DNA of 64,000 nucleotides from Aphelocoma coerulescens (Eukaryota > Chordata > Aves > Passeriformes > Corvidae). Location: positions 20,178,924 to 20,242,923 of the forward strand of contig NC_091023.1 in NCBI RefSeq assembly GCF_041296385.1, written 5' to 3'. Under the pieces are notes generated by a model. That model worked only from the letters and a program-made list of their open reading frames with translations. It was not told the origin of the DNA and made no database searches. The position numbers were made by a program, and so were the translations under genes. Below are positions 51,930 through 64,000 of this stretch, in pieces; position 1 is the first letter of the stretch, and each line of letters opens with the position of its first letter.

Positions 51930-52080
51930 GCCATGAATTATTTAGCAAATCTAATTGAATGTAATTTTGCTATTGGAGATAAGTAGCCACTAAGCTTAGT
52001 CTGAAAAATCAATTAGTATATGTCAGAGTACTGATATCCCTTAGAAGTAGCTTGGGATCATCCACTTTATGTTGGAGTTT
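51930..52080. other. Candidate conserved non-coding element, short
   Basis: Just right of the antisense CR1. Holds 'tctaattgaatgtaatttt', 'gctattggagataag' (inverted CCAAT plus GATA core) and 'aaatcaattagtatatg'. No repeat similarity seen. Confidence 0.2.
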
Positions 52081-55000
52081 TACGCTCTTCTTTTGGTGTT
52101 AGTTTGGCCTAGGATGTCCAACAGCCCACAGCTCTCTGGGATTTTACATGCAGGAGGATGTAAATCTCCCTGAATTTCCAGGGGGACACACACCTCAAAC
52201 ATTTCCTTGTCCTTTCTGGAGGATTTACAATATTTTGGGGCAGTATGGCAGGCACACCCAGTTCACTGAGTAGTGCAGAAGGGCTGGGGTTTGCCCAGGG
52301 CACCTGGCAGGACTTGCAGTGGATATGCCATGGAACTTCTGAGCAAGTGAAAGCAAGCCAGGATGTAACACAGCTGGGAAGTATCTCTGCAATGGGAGCT
52401 AGGAAACGCTGTAAAGGGGTTGTGTAGGCTAAGAAACCTAGATTTGGTCTATCGAGGTCAACATCATCTACTGGGGATTAGGTAGGATCAAGTAATTAAT
52501 GAAAAGGATAATTCATACCAGTTTTCTAATCCCTGCAGATAGTGTAGATGACACACTTCTGCTGCTGACCCTTCTAGATATGTTTTCATTGTAAAGATGT
52601 GCAGAGAGGGAAAGAATGGGCAACAGGATGCAGAAGTCATCATTAACTCTTTCGAAGTGGAATTTTTCAGTGGAATTTTTTTGCTTCAGTGTTGCTCAGA
52701 CTTTTTATAACAATGTCCTAAGTCAGAGTGATGTTTTGGTTGCAGAACTTTTTGGTTCAGAACTTCCAAGCCTGTTTCTCTCTCTGTTTTAAAGCTTACA
52801 AAATACTGTTTCAATAATTTCAATTAAACTCTTGGACTCTGTTTTGAAATAATTTTCTAGTTTTAAAATGTCCCTTAGTTTAACAAAAACCCCTGTATTT
52901 AAAAATATTTAAAGTAGACTTGAAATGAAATGTGCATTTTATTAATCACATAGAAAACATCTTTTTCGGATCAACTGCAACTAAATTTTTCCTCTCTGAC
53001 CTACTTTGTCCATCAAACTGGAAACTCCATTATCTGCCCATTTCTACAAGGGATATTGGATGCTCAGCAAATGGAAACACTGATCTCCAGACACAGGTGC
53101 TGCTTCTGCCAGTGCCCACCCTGGGCCCAGGGATGGGAGGGAGCACAGCTGGGGTGGCCACAGGAGGAGTTTGTCCCAGGGAATCCCTGCTGGGTGTTGC
53201 AGCAGAGGTGGGCTGTTTCAGTCCACAACTGCATTGCCTTTCCTGACAGAGCAGCTCTGATGCCAAGGGAGTAGAGCCTGAGTGCTCTGATGCTTGCAGT
53301 TTCAGCATGGCTCTCTAAGGTTGTTTCCCACAATGTTCTCACTTTTACTGCTGAAACATGATCCTTCAAATTACTCAGCTGCAGCCCCTGGAGCAGTTGA
53401 GCTGCCAGGGAGAGCAGGGCGCACACTGTAGGGCTCACCTCTACCACTGTCCTGGTGCAAAGGTGTCCTCCAGTGGAGGACAAGATGGAGAGGGAACAGG
53501 GAGGGCTGTCCTGGGTTTTCCTGGAGCAGGTGCCCAAGCAGCCTGAGTCTGTCAGGAAGTAAAAGAAGAAGAATTGGAGAAGTAGGGAGAAGAAACTGTA
53601 ATAGCCCCAATCCCTGTTTTCATGGCTGATTAGGATTGTCCTAAAGACCTAATGTGGGGCTGAAGCTCCAGGAAATCAATCCACAGGCATTTGTGCATTG
53701 ATCTGTTTGGAAACATTAACCTGAGGAATTTCTCCATCTACGCTTGTTTTCATTTGGGTGCATGTTCAAAGGGATTGATTTTCTTAAGACCTGAGCATTG
53801 AATCAGATGGTTTTTTGGATGCACTGGCTCAGCCTCAGCTTTTGTAAGGAGGCAACAACTGGGATTTCACCTAATTTGGCTTTGTTTTTGAGATTCACCT
53901 ACAGTAAACAGTAGGTTTGCAACTGCATTTTCCTCAGCAGCCCCTGAAAGGGCAGAGGGCTCTTTTATTTGTAAGGCTGAATTGTATTTTCACCCAAACG
54001 CTGTGGGAAGTGGGGGCCTAATCCAGCTATTGCTGTGTGACAGGGTCATGTGGCATGATATAGGGCTGGATTCCTACCCAAACAAAAACCAGTGACCTCT
54101 TGACAGCTAAAGAAGACACTAAGGTGTCATCTTTTCTTAGGAAAAATAACGTGTCTAGATATATAAGATGTGCATGTAAATGTATATATGTGTTCATGTA
54201 TTTTCTTATCAAATTGCTTTGTTGTCATCTGGCCATACAGGAATGAGAGTGAAGCCTTAGATAAAGTTAGAGCCAGGTGGCCCAATTCCCTGCAATTCTG
54301 GTGAAAACGTTTTTAGGGAGAGAAGGAGGTCCCAAAATGCGCCAGAGGGCTACAGGAGAGGCTCCTCATTGCATCTGCTGGGTGATGGTGCTGCCCATCT
54401 TCCAGCTCATCTCATATGGGTGCAAGCACACCTGCCCTTTGCTGTGACTGTCTGCCAGTGCCAGGCCCCTGTAATGAAAGCAGTGGATATCTGCACCCAA
54501 AATGCTAAAACAGGCAATACTATGGTCTTGTTTCCTCTGTCTTTGCCTTCCCCACAGGCTCTGTGCATGCTCGTGCCCAGTGCTTGCCACTTAGCCCCAG
54601 GGGTCCCACATGGACTGCCCTGAATCACAGGGATACTGCTTCAAAGCCAGCTGTAAGTGGAGCCACAGTAAAGTTACAGAAATAAAAGTGGCTTTGTCCC
54701 CTGCAGGCTTGGAACCTCTTTACCTTGAACCTGTGCAGAGCTTGACTTGCAGGGGTCAAGTCAGAGTGAGATAAAGTACAATTCATTATAGTGGTATTTT
54801 GTATGCAGGGACTGAGCTCAGGCGCTCTGTGTTACCAAAAGCTGATAACAAATAGATATGAAACACCTTTGAAATGTTAACTTATCCTAAAAAGCCTATT
54901 CCTTCAACACTTCCAAGCAGCATAAAGCTTCATCCTAGACAATCTGCTCCCTTCACTCTATTTTAATAAGCAAGAAGCATAGCATCTGTCTGGAAAGAGT

Positions 55001-55549
55001 GCAACAAATATTTTTACATTCACACAGCTCAGGAAAGAGGTTGCAAAACTTGAAGAAATCCCAGTTTCAAAGGACAGAGATGAACAGACAGAGGAGAAAG
55101 CTGGAAGCAGTGAGGTTTTGGGCAGAACTGTGCTTGTTTGGAAGGGGCTGCTTAGTCTGTGTCCTTACAGAGGATGTATTTTTTTTTTGACCTGCATGCA
55201 AGAGAAGCCAGAAGCCCAGGTTTCTGCCATAGCAGGCTGTTTAGCATAATATGCACTTTCTCTCCTCAGCTGCATTTTCCCTGGGCTCCCTCTGAAGTCA
55301 GGTTTGCTGCTGAACTCCTTGTGTGGGTACACTGTGACCCATTTCAGTTCAAATGAACTAGGTTAGCTACAGCAGTGGAAATTGTAGGTCTTTTGCTATT
55401 TTGCCTCGCTTTGAGTGAGATCCATTGGACGTGGAAGACCAGTCCCTTGGCTGATGTAAGTCCATGTACCTCCCTTGACTTTGATGGAGGCTCATCTCTT
55501 TTTTCCAGCTGCTGATCTCCCCTGGCATCTGGTACAATCTATCCTGCGT
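52081..55549. other. Non-coding stretch, nothing firm recognised
   Basis: Between 53.0 and 53.6 kb frames of 60-157 codons overlap on both strands in GC-richer DNA with no recognisable product. A TA-rich patch lies near 54155-54200. Confidence 0.5.
52656..52681. repeat. Two tandem copies of a 13-bp unit
   Basis: AGTGGAATTTTTC is followed directly by AGTGGAATTTTTT, 12 of 13 identical. Simple local duplication. Confidence 0.8.
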
Positions 55550-55870
55550 GGTGTTTATTTTAATAGCCCGATAAAACTATTATTCTCAAGGGGAGATAGA
55601 GGCTGCTGGCTGTGTGTTTAGACAAATCTGCACCCACACAGATTCCATAAGTGTTTGCTTCAAAGATGTAAACACCACATTACCTAATTAAAGGAGTGTC
55701 CTTAATAATTTATCAGGCAATTAAAACGTTCATTGCCCTTTATCCCAGAGAGCTCCACCAGTGATATATAACCTGAACCTATGTTAAAATGCCATAATAA
55801 ATGAACAGTGATGCAATGTATCAAACATAATGGGAACATTAAGGCAGTGAAGGGTGGTTTGTCAAGAATG
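55550..55870. other. Candidate conserved non-coding element (AT-rich)
   Basis: The most enhancer-like stretch by eye. It holds 'tttattttaatagcccgata', TAATTA at 55685-55690, 'aataatttatcaggcaatt', and further on 'gccataataaatgaacag' and 'gatgcaatgtatcaaac'. There is no known repeat and stops are present in all frames. Confidence 0.3.
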
Positions 55871-57689
55871 GAAGGTATAACACAATTAGTGGAGCTAACT
55901 TATTTCTGGAAATACCACTGCTCCTGAGGAGTGGGGCATGGCAGGGGGATGTCTGGCAAAAAAAATGTCAGTAATATGTTCCATGGAAAACTTACCCATT
56001 ACAAAGTTAGTGATAGAAAAGAGCTCTGTCCCCAGTTATTATTAATAATCCTCTTGGGAATGTAATGAGAAAGGGAAATGAGCAACTGAAAGAGAGGGAT
56101 TATAGCAGGAGCAGTGTTTCAGCTTAGCTCTGGCTGCTTGTCATAGTACAGTATTGCTTCATACCTGTGTAATGGAAAATGCAGAAGTAAAGGTGGGGAT
56201 AAAAAAAGGCAAATGCTTTTGTTACTAATTCTGATCTGGATGTTTTAAAAAAATTACCCCAGAGGTTGGGAGTCCAATTCACACTGAGCTAAAATCTGAT
56301 TTAGACAGTTCGTTTCCTCATTGAAAATCTCAGTCATTATTGTAAAAATGCCAGAGCCTTGGTGGTGCCTGATCCCCTGCCTGTGCTGTTCCCTCTGCTC
56401 CTGGGAGCTGATCCTGGGAGTATTTTGTGCTGTGAAGGTGTACCCAAAGATGTGTAGGTCATGTAAACATACAGCTGCTACGTGTTTCCCTGCAGATGAA
56501 GGAAGGATGATACTTTCATCTTCCCTCTTTTTAATAGTATCTAAAGGTGGGAGGATGATTAAGGGCCACTACTACTGTTTTTGAAGAACTCTTGAGCCCT
56601 TCAATTCTGGATATGAAAAAGGATGGGATGGAAGTGAATGACAACATAAAAATGATGGTCCTACAGGTCCCCTTTCCAAGCTCTGAGGCTCAAGCATGTC
56701 AAGTGATTTGCTTCAATGGGGAGAAGCCAAATGAGACTTATTCTGTGGCCAGAGTTTTGAGGCTTCACAAATACCCACATCTACTCTGACTGTGGGCATG
56801 AATGTGGCACGCTTTGAAAACAGGCTCCCATGATAGGGCTGCATCTCTGATCTTTCCATGGGGACACACATCCTCTGCTACCTCTGGGAAAGAACTGTCC
56901 TGTCCAAGGCACCATTCCATGCTTGCTGGTTTATTTATCAGCCTGTACAGACCTGCACGATGCCTATGGAAACAGTGTTTATTAATAGTGGAGTCTTAAC
57001 ACAGCATCCTGCATCAAGTGGAACTATGCAAGCAAAGGGCCGATGTGGAGCCCACTGCATGCAGCAAGGGCAGGAAGGACATGGGATGGGCTTTATTCCT
57101 GCTCCAGTTACTGACTTGCCACCTAATCCTGGACACTCTGTGCTGTTATTATTTTCCCTTTGCCTGTTTGGTCCCCTGTGGATGCTTTGGAGAGGGAGCA
57201 GCTGCTTGCTGCAGGATCGAGGGTGCTTAGTGCTGTCGCTATATGGCAATATAACAATAGCAGGGAGGGCTATTGGATAGTGAGCTTTATATTGAGTAAT
57301 TTGGAGTGGATTATATGGACTAGAACAGTGTAATGGAATGCAGGGCTCATCCTTTCCCCACCACTTGCAGTATACATTAACTCCATTTATCTATACTGCC
57401 ACTCTTTCTCCTTCATGTGATGCAGAGGAGAGTCACCCCCCTGTTACAAACTCTCCAAAGATTTTTGGAGCTGGGATCTGCTCTTTACTATGCATAGGAA
57501 TTTTTACATAGTTTTGGAAAAAGCTGCTTCCAGCTGAACATGCAGCCCTGCCATCCTAGCCTGCACAGCAGCACCCACGCTGGTGCACCGTGCTACCTGC
57601 CTCCCTGGAGTAATAGCCTGGGGAGCTGGACACTTCTTGGCAATCCCCTGTCCTAGTTTAAAGAATAACCACATCCATCAGGATAAAAT
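55871..57689. other. Non-coding stretch, nothing recognised
   Basis: A 140-codon + strand frame at 56858-57280 has no family resemblance. No transposon or RNA gene recognised. Confidence 0.5.
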
Positions 57690-57870
57690 ATTTTGATTTG
57701 TCACATCTCTTCAGACTAAACTTTTTCACTGAATAAAATTTAAGGACAAAAGAATACAATTAAACAGAAGCACAAGCCACAAAAACAACAGCAAAATGTG
57801 CTTTTAGAGTGATGCTTAACACAAATTGCTTTTTATTAGTTTAACTCTGCCAACTTTTAGTTCTTTGTGC
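57690..57870. other. Candidate conserved non-coding element (AT-rich), weak
   Basis: AT-rich with 'aagaatacaattaaacag', 'gcttttagagtgatgctt' and 'gctttttattagtttaac'. Texture only. Confidence 0.15.
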
Positions 57871-58589
57871 TAAGTTAAAGCAGGCATCTCCCTCTCTTAG
57901 CCTCAGAAAGGCACACAGAAAAGCTGATATCCTTGTTTCTGTCATCAGGTGCCTGTATGTCCTTGTATTTTCACTCTTGCCTTTTGTGCTTGGTTCCCTT
58001 CTTTTTGCAAATGAGCTTTTGGATGCTGTTCAGCCCAATGGGGGGGCTACAGCTGTTCTTTCCCTCCTCATCATTCTGGTCACTTGGCTGACACTTCTAG
58101 CCCATACCCAAACTTTCCCATTCCTGGATTCTGTGGGCTTTTCCTTGCACGCTTCTGAAGGCAGAACAGCAAGACCTTTTTTATTGTTATGAGATTAAAA
58201 AAAACCCAACCCAGTATTTTTAGGACACTCATAACTGTTTTCTCTTGACTTTAGATGCTTAAATGAAAAGTGGCCTGCATGGTTTACTGATGCTCCACCT
58301 CACTGTAGAGTTATAGGGACTGCTGAAGGTCCCTCTGCAGTTAGATGCTGCCATTACTTCCTTTCTATAAGTGCTGTTCCTTGGCATAAAACTTGGAACA
58401 CCTGAAACAAAGCCAGAGATCTAATATCCCATCCTCAGAAAATCAGGAAAAAGTCAGCTCTAAATTTGCTGAGAAAACATTTGATTTGTGATGAATTTCT
58501 AGAGGAAAATAAAAATAAAAATTGCTGCCTTGCAGAAACCACAAGAATTTCAGTAGCTTACAAGAGAAGTGTTCTTTTTGATGACTGCC

Positions 58590-58790
58590 TGAATCCTCCT
58601 AATGTCATATAATTTATGTTAATTAAATGCTGATGGAATCTGAATAAGCATATTGATGGAAGATGTATTCGAGATACTGTTATTAATTCATCATTCAGTA
58701 GCTAGTGCATGAAATAATGCATTCCTAGGCTCTGATTTGGGACATTTCATTTTCAGTATTACCAAGATGTCTGTTTCCAACAGAAATAAC
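58590..58790. other. Candidate conserved non-coding element (AT-rich)
   Basis: Holds TTAATTAA at 58619-58626, 'gaataagcatattgatgg', 'ctgttattaattcatcattc' and 'gaaataatgcattc'. Many TAAT cores; no coding or repeat signal. It ends just before the A/C-rich tract. Confidence 0.25.
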
Positions 58791-58800
58791 CCTTTAATCT

Positions 58801-58880
58801 ACCAAAAAAAACCAAAAAACAACCCAACCAAAGCACAGCACAACAACAATTTAACAACAACAAAAACTCACCAAAAACCT
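58801..58880. repeat. A/C-rich low-complexity tract
   Basis: About 80 bp made almost only of A and C, with irregular CAA and CCAAA units and very few G or T. It looks like a degenerate (CAA)n or (CAAAA)n simple repeat with strong strand asymmetry. Confidence 0.8.
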
Positions 58881-60611
58881 CATTGGAGGCAGCCTGATTA
58901 AACAACTCTGAAGCAGTAATTATTTATGCCTTTCAGAGCTATAGCACATACTGATCCCACTTCTCCAGACAATGGACATAAAACAGTTATTTATAAATAG
59001 TTATAGCATTCAAGTATGAAGGAGGAGAACCCCTAAACCCAACAGCACATGATTTGCTGCACCCCAAGCTTATATTCTGGCAAGTGTAAGGACATGGCAA
59101 CCTGTCTGGAACTGTACTTTGTACCTAATTCCTCACCTTGCTGGTAGTGAGGTGTGGCCAGGACTCAGCACCCTCCATCCAGGCAGCTGAGCCGAGGCTG
59201 GCCAGAAACTTCACCCGATGGCAGAGTGTTCACACCAAGCCATGACATTTACTGGTGCTGGAGATGGTTCCATAGATCATCTCTAAATGTTCAGTAAGTC
59301 TCTTATAAATTCATTTTGGGAGTCAACAGTGCCTAGAGGCATAACTGCTCCCATTACTCTGAGCTTTACTGGAGGAAGGGAAGCAGTGTGACCTCCAGGA
59401 GTTACTTTCCTTTGCTAAAGAGTGGATCTGTAGCCTGCCCACCAGTCGTGCTTAGTGACAGCAAGAGGAAGGAGCAACACATGCATGCTGAGGTTTCTTC
59501 AGCTCAGGGACAGGGGAGGTCTAACCCCAAATCCAAGCAGAGGCTGGTGGGAGGCTGGGACATACAATTCCCACCAATGTCATTGTGTCTCTGAATGCAC
59601 TTTGCTGGTTTTGTGGGATCACATGAAATTGGGTCCTGATTTTTCTGCAGAGGTTTTCAGATGTTCAACCAAGGCTTACAGCTCTGTCTCCTCTATAAAA
59701 GAGTCGTTGCCTCAGGAGGAGGGGGGAGCACTGATGTTGGCAAGAGCTGTGTTAATTCGTGAGGCTGTTCACACTTTCCCCATTGCTGCATTGAGCCCTG
59801 GGGAGGAGTTCAGAAATGATGGAGAAACCTAATGATGAGCTTCACTGAGAGAATTACAAATGTGATAGGGAATGGAATGAGGTAAACAATGAAAACCAAG
59901 GTGAAATTTCCTGACCAACTGAAGCTGAACTAACTGTGGGCACTGCTGAAGGGAGCTGTCTCATCTCCTGGCTCTGCAGTCTTTGTCTCTTCACCTGATA
60001 CCATAACACAGGGGGAAGGCTGAGTTCTCTTTAGACTTGTGGGGTTAGTTTTTGGGTGGATCACTGAGCTTAAGTCAGTGGGAGATTTCTGGTCCTGCTT
60101 AAGATGAAGTGCAGTGGCAGCATTGCCAAGCTGCTGTATAATTAAAAGTGTAATGTGGAAAGTGGCAATGCTGTAGGTTGGCTATGTGGGCATACAGGAC
60201 AGATATGCTCTTTCTCTGCAGTGGGGAAATATTGGCTTCACAATGCTGACAAATAACTGAAAGTATTTAACATTGGGTTTTAGATTCCAGGGACCTTTAT
60301 ACTGCACCATCAAGAGAAATTAAAATTTGGGAAGAGATTTCCTTGAGCATCTGCACAGACAGGACAGAGGTGTTCCAGACTGCAAACAGCCACTTTCCCC
60401 TTCTGCTCCCCAAGACAGCAATGCAAGAATCGTTCCACGTTTTGCTCATAACCACTCAGACCAGTGAATTTGTTAAATATTATGCCTGTGGCTTCTCAAA
60501 TGGTAGCTGGAAACCTTTCTTTGGGTCATTTGGAAAAAGGTGCTTTTAGACTGTCTTGTTTTGCTAAGGCAATCCTGCTATTCAAGTGGGTGTGAAAGGG
60601 GTTTGAAAACA

Positions 60612-60629
60612 GTGTGTGTGTGTGTGTGT
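60612..60629. repeat. (GT)9 dinucleotide microsatellite
   Basis: Nine GT units in a row, with no interruption, between 'gaaaaca' and 'acagcaggg'. Confidence 0.95.
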
Positions 60630-60698
60630 ACAGCAGGGAGAAGTGGCTGCTCACTTTAATTCCCAATTCAGGCTGTGCTTGGGGGTGGCTCTGATTAC

Positions 60699-60728
60699 CT
60701 CAAAGATCAAAGGTGACTGTGTATATAA
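60699..60728 (+). promoter_or_regulatory. Tandem TCF/LEF-like sites followed by a TATA-like box
   Basis: CTCAAAG (60699-60705) abuts ATCAAAGG (60706-60713), both fitting the TCF/LEF consensus WWCAAAG. Nine bases on is TATATAA (60722-60728). A GT repeat lies about 70 bp upstream. The order looks like a small promoter or enhancer, but no open frame or known transcript follows, and short motifs occur by chance. Confidence 0.25.
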
Positions 60729-62410
60729 CCTGCTTCTGGGCTGCTTTCTGTTAATGATGGTGCCTGGCTCAGCTATCAGCAGTTATGGTATATGAACAGT
60801 GCTGTGTAAGAAACACAAAGCTGGAAATACTCAGGAATTGCTCTTTTCCCCCCAAAACATTTGAATTGCTGGAGAATTGACTGAAAAAGGCCCTCACAGG
60901 TGACATGGCCAGGAACTACCTGCATCTCACACCAGTTGCACTCATGGATTCAGGCATCTCTGAAACCTGTAAACCTGTGTTTTCCTTCCCCAACTATCAT
61001 TATTTAATGTTGAGATGCTTTTGGCAGTAGGGCTTGTGAATATTTCTTGCTAGGACTGGTATTTGTCTTTGGTTTTTGCTTCTCCCCATCCCAGGGCAGG
61101 GCACAGTGCACCATCAGGAGCTGTGCACTCTGTAGAACAAAGCACAAGAACTTTTTAGCTCCTGCCTTCACGTCCTCTCTGTTTTTACATTACTGTGGGT
61201 TTATGTACATCCACTTGCCTGGGGACTTGTCATCTTATTTGTAATCTATTGTTTTAATTATTTTCTGTGAAGGTGCCCAAAGACCTTGGGGTATTGAGAC
61301 ACAAATACATTATTTATTCATTAATTATTCATTACTGCTAACTACTCCCTACAATGTAGCTGTCTGCAGTAACATGCCTGGGTGAACCCTCTCCCCTGGA
61401 TAAGATGGCAGCTCCTTTATTTGCCAACTATTCCTTGGTCAGGAGCAAGATTGTTAAAAAATTGGAGGGAGAAATATTTACATTTGGCCAATAACACATT
61501 TTCTTATGTGAATCTCTAAGACTTGACCTAAAAATCATCAGATGGAATGTAGGCTTCCTAATATACCTCTGGGGTTTATAACCAATTGCTAATTTGTCCC
61601 AGAACTGCCTGGAGAGGGATTTACCAAGTGGGTAAAAGGGATTTAATTTCCTTGGTTATCACTGGCTTTTCCCACTTAAGAAACTTCTCCTTCTGCATCT
61701 TCACCTGAATCTGCAACCACCCTGGCTACCTCTGCAATTCAGTGCACAGGTAGTTGTCTGCACTGCATTTTGTGTGAAAGGCAGAAATAAGCACACAAAT
61801 GTTAAAAATAGAAATAACCCTGAGCTGAAATGATTTCCCCTTCCTGGCTGGCTGCCTCGCACTCCAGACTTCAGTCATAGATCATCTGAGATTGTTGAGG
61901 CTGGAGCTACCCAGTGCTAATCTCTGCATTGGTTTTCTCAGAGAGATACCTGGTCCCAATTTTTCACGGGTCTTACTTTTCTCTTGTCCCTCAGTGATCT
62001 GTTTTCCATGATTTCTCTGCACTGATTGCAGGAAAAGAGGGGACTGCAGCAAACCTCCAGCTTCCTCCCTTCAGTGCTGCAGTTCACTGCACCCCTTGGT
62101 AGCAGGGGATAACTGTGTGGTTTAAGCTCAGATCTTGGTGTGGGACTTAGTCCTGGTGGAGGCTGGGATCCTCTCCCAGCCCAGCCATTGCACATGTGGC
62201 TGTGGGTCAACAGGGGTGACACCTGGTGAGCTGCTGCTGGAGGACACGCTGCTTTGGAGATGGCTAAATGGAACTCTGATGAATGACAGCTTTAAAGAAG
62301 GTTCTTTGAAACCCCAGGGAGATGTTAACAGGCTTTTGGTGTTTTGTTTCAAAAGTTTCGGCAACTATTAGTTGTTTTATTTTTATCTTGAGGGGAAACC
62401 AGTCATCTAA

Positions 62411-62467
62411 GAGTTGGGTGATCCTTGTGGGTCCCTTCCAACTCAGAATACCCTGTGATTCTGTGAA
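62411..62467 (+). mobile_element. CR1 3' terminal stub
   Basis: A stub of under 60 bp: 'gagttgggtgatccttgtgg', 'gtcccttccaactcagaata', and a tail with 'tgtgattctgtga', the duplicated 8-bp end typical of CR1. It has no coding content. It could equally be the tail of a CR1-mobilised SINE, but I see no tRNA-like head upstream. Confidence 0.82.
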
Positions 62468-63937
62468 TTGTAAACCTCTTGGTTACTTAGTTGACTAGTA
62501 TCAGGTCAGAGAAGTTGAAGTACCTCAGATGGATTGATAAGACCAGACTTTCTGGGGATGGGAGTGCAGACTGGAGAGGTCTGAGGTGGAGGAGAGCTGT
62601 GTGTAATATATGGTGACAGTGTTTTGCCCTCCTGAAAGACCATCTCCTCTGGGACTATTGCAACAACCCGAATATGTGTGAGCACTTCTGGAAATAAAGC
62701 TACCCACTCAGGAAAATCAATGTGGGCTGCCGGGCACTGCTGTGACTGGCAGGTCTGGAGAATTTTTGTAATGTCTTAAGATCATTTCTGGGAGCTCTAA
62801 AACTGTAAAAAACCTCTTTGGCTTCATAGTCTTATCAGAAATGCCCCTGGGACACTGTGGTCACAGTGAATGTCTCAAGAAATTTTTGCATCTGCTCGAT
62901 TACTGTGTTTGATTGCTACAGTAATCAAGGAAATTAGGTATTTAGCAGTATGGAAAGATATTCTGACAGTCCTGGAGAGGACAGAGGAAGTCTGGGTAAA
63001 AAATCCTGGCACTGGAAGGGTAAATCGAACACCCAGCGTTGCTGTCAGCTGTTTAAATGGAAAGCAGCTCAATCACTGGCAGGATCAATCCCTACAGACT
63101 GAGCCCATGGCTGTTATCAACTTTTCCTACGTCCTTGCTGCTTGTAAATTTAACTCCACCTCTCAATAATTCTAAATGAAAGGCACAGCAGCACTGCAGA
63201 GAAAGGAAACAAAATGCTTCCCTTACACATTGCTCTTTGAATAAACCTCTTCTCTGTATAAAATTTAACTTCTGCCTGCTGCTTATGCTTGAATTTGTAC
63301 CCCTCTTTGCTCTGCTGTGGTTGAGAGCAGTCTCAGCATGACACAGCTGGGAGGTACCTGTCTGCCATAGTCACAAAAACCACTTTAAAGGAAATATTCT
63401 TGGGAGAGCACAGGCCATTGCACAGAGTCGTGAGTCTCTCTAACAGAATAGCATATATTAAATGGTAATCATCTTAGATGTGTTGCAGGGTAATTCTCTC
63501 TCTGCTTCTCTCTCTCCAGTGCTCCTACCCTCTTGGAGTGGTGTGGAAGTGGGACTCGATTGTTTTCAGTCCCACAATGGAACTGAAAGATCCATTGGAG
63601 AGATCTGGAAAGCAAGGTGGGAAAGTGCCTATGAGCCCTCTTGCTTGAGCCTCCCAAGAGGTTTGGAGCTGCTCATCTGCCACCTCCTGTTGAGAGGACC
63701 ACAAAAAGGAGTATCAGTGACTATTCCAAAGCTGTTGGGGCAGTGGCTGAGTGTGGCTGGCTCAGATGCTGAGAGGAGATAGCCTGGAGCCGGGGTAAGA
63801 AACAAGGCTGCCTAATGCAAGCTCCAAATTTGGCTGCGGGCATGCAGTGAGTATTTTTAGCCTTCACGCTCTCCCTGCCACTTAGGTGTTAATTTTACAG
63901 CCCTGCAGTGTGTTTGCCTACAAGTGCCTGCCTCACA
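62468..63937. other. Non-coding stretch to the CpG-rich edge
   Basis: Frames near 62870-63169 (99 codons) and 63462-63782 (106 codons) have no known motif. If a promoter lies beyond the right edge, this would be its flanking region. Confidence 0.45.
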
Positions 63938-64000
63938 CGGCCCCGTGTCTGCTCCGCGTCGAGCGCAGGCACCGCGCCAGTGACTGGAGCCACTGGATAT
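63938..64000. other. CpG-rich right edge, possible start of a CpG island
   Basis: Eight CpGs fall within 39 bp (63938-63976), including CCGCGTCGAGCGC and CCGCGCC. This is the sharpest CpG rise in the window and it lies at the very end. It may be the near shore of a CpG island and gene promoter beyond the right boundary. Confidence 0.4.

Larger units (their letters stand above)
58881..62410. other. Non-coding stretch with GT repeat and promoter-like motifs
   Basis: Besides the GT repeat and the TCF/LEF-TATA motif group near 60.7 kb, nothing is recognisable. Frames reach 125 codons (59455-59832) without motif support. Confidence 0.5.

Noticed and set aside
1..64000. CRISPR array, operon, phage, tRNA or rRNA gene
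   Set aside because: No regularly spaced repeats, no clustered bacterial-type genes and no tRNA A/B-box pair or rRNA similarity was seen. The sequence is vertebrate in character.

Overview
The window reads as vertebrate genomic DNA, most likely from a bird. There is no dense coding, CpG is rare outside two short clusters, and the only interspersed repeats I recognise are CR1-type LINE copies, including short 3' tails of the kind common in bird genomes. Recognisable repeats cover only a small share of the window, which fits a bird better than a mammal; a non-avian reptile is not excluded. I cannot name the species or chromosome.

I find no protein-coding gene I can support. The longest open frames are about 170-190 codons, roughly what chance gives in 64 kb on six frames. 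They show no family motifs, often overlap equally long frames on the other strand, and many open on non-ATG codons. The only frames with recognisable protein similarity belong to decayed CR1 ORF2.

Layout: 1-20 kb is unique-looking non-coding DNA with a poly-C run, a compact G-quadruplex motif (10127-10144) and an AT-rich block holding a perfect homeodomain-type palindrome (14031-14042). 20-23 kb holds a 15-bp tandem triplication, a (CATCC)14 microsatellite and a 5'-truncated CR1. 26-28 kb holds a diverged repeat of about 54 bp in two clear copies plus a CR1 tail. 33-46 kb alternates AT-rich blocks that look like conserved non-coding elements with GC-richer DNA, including a CpG cluster near 38.6 kb and a weak terminal-exon or small-ORF candidate near 45 kb. 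51 kb holds a reverse-strand CR1. 55-59 kb holds more AT-rich blocks. 60.6 kb has a TG repeat, paired TCF/LEF-like sites and a TATA-like box. 62.4 kb has a CR1 tail. The last 65 bases rise sharply in CpG, possibly the edge of a CpG island lying to the right.

The best overall reading is an intergenic or long intronic region, perhaps with regulatory elements. I saw no evidence of a novel multi-gene system, and the element calls based on base composition are inference.
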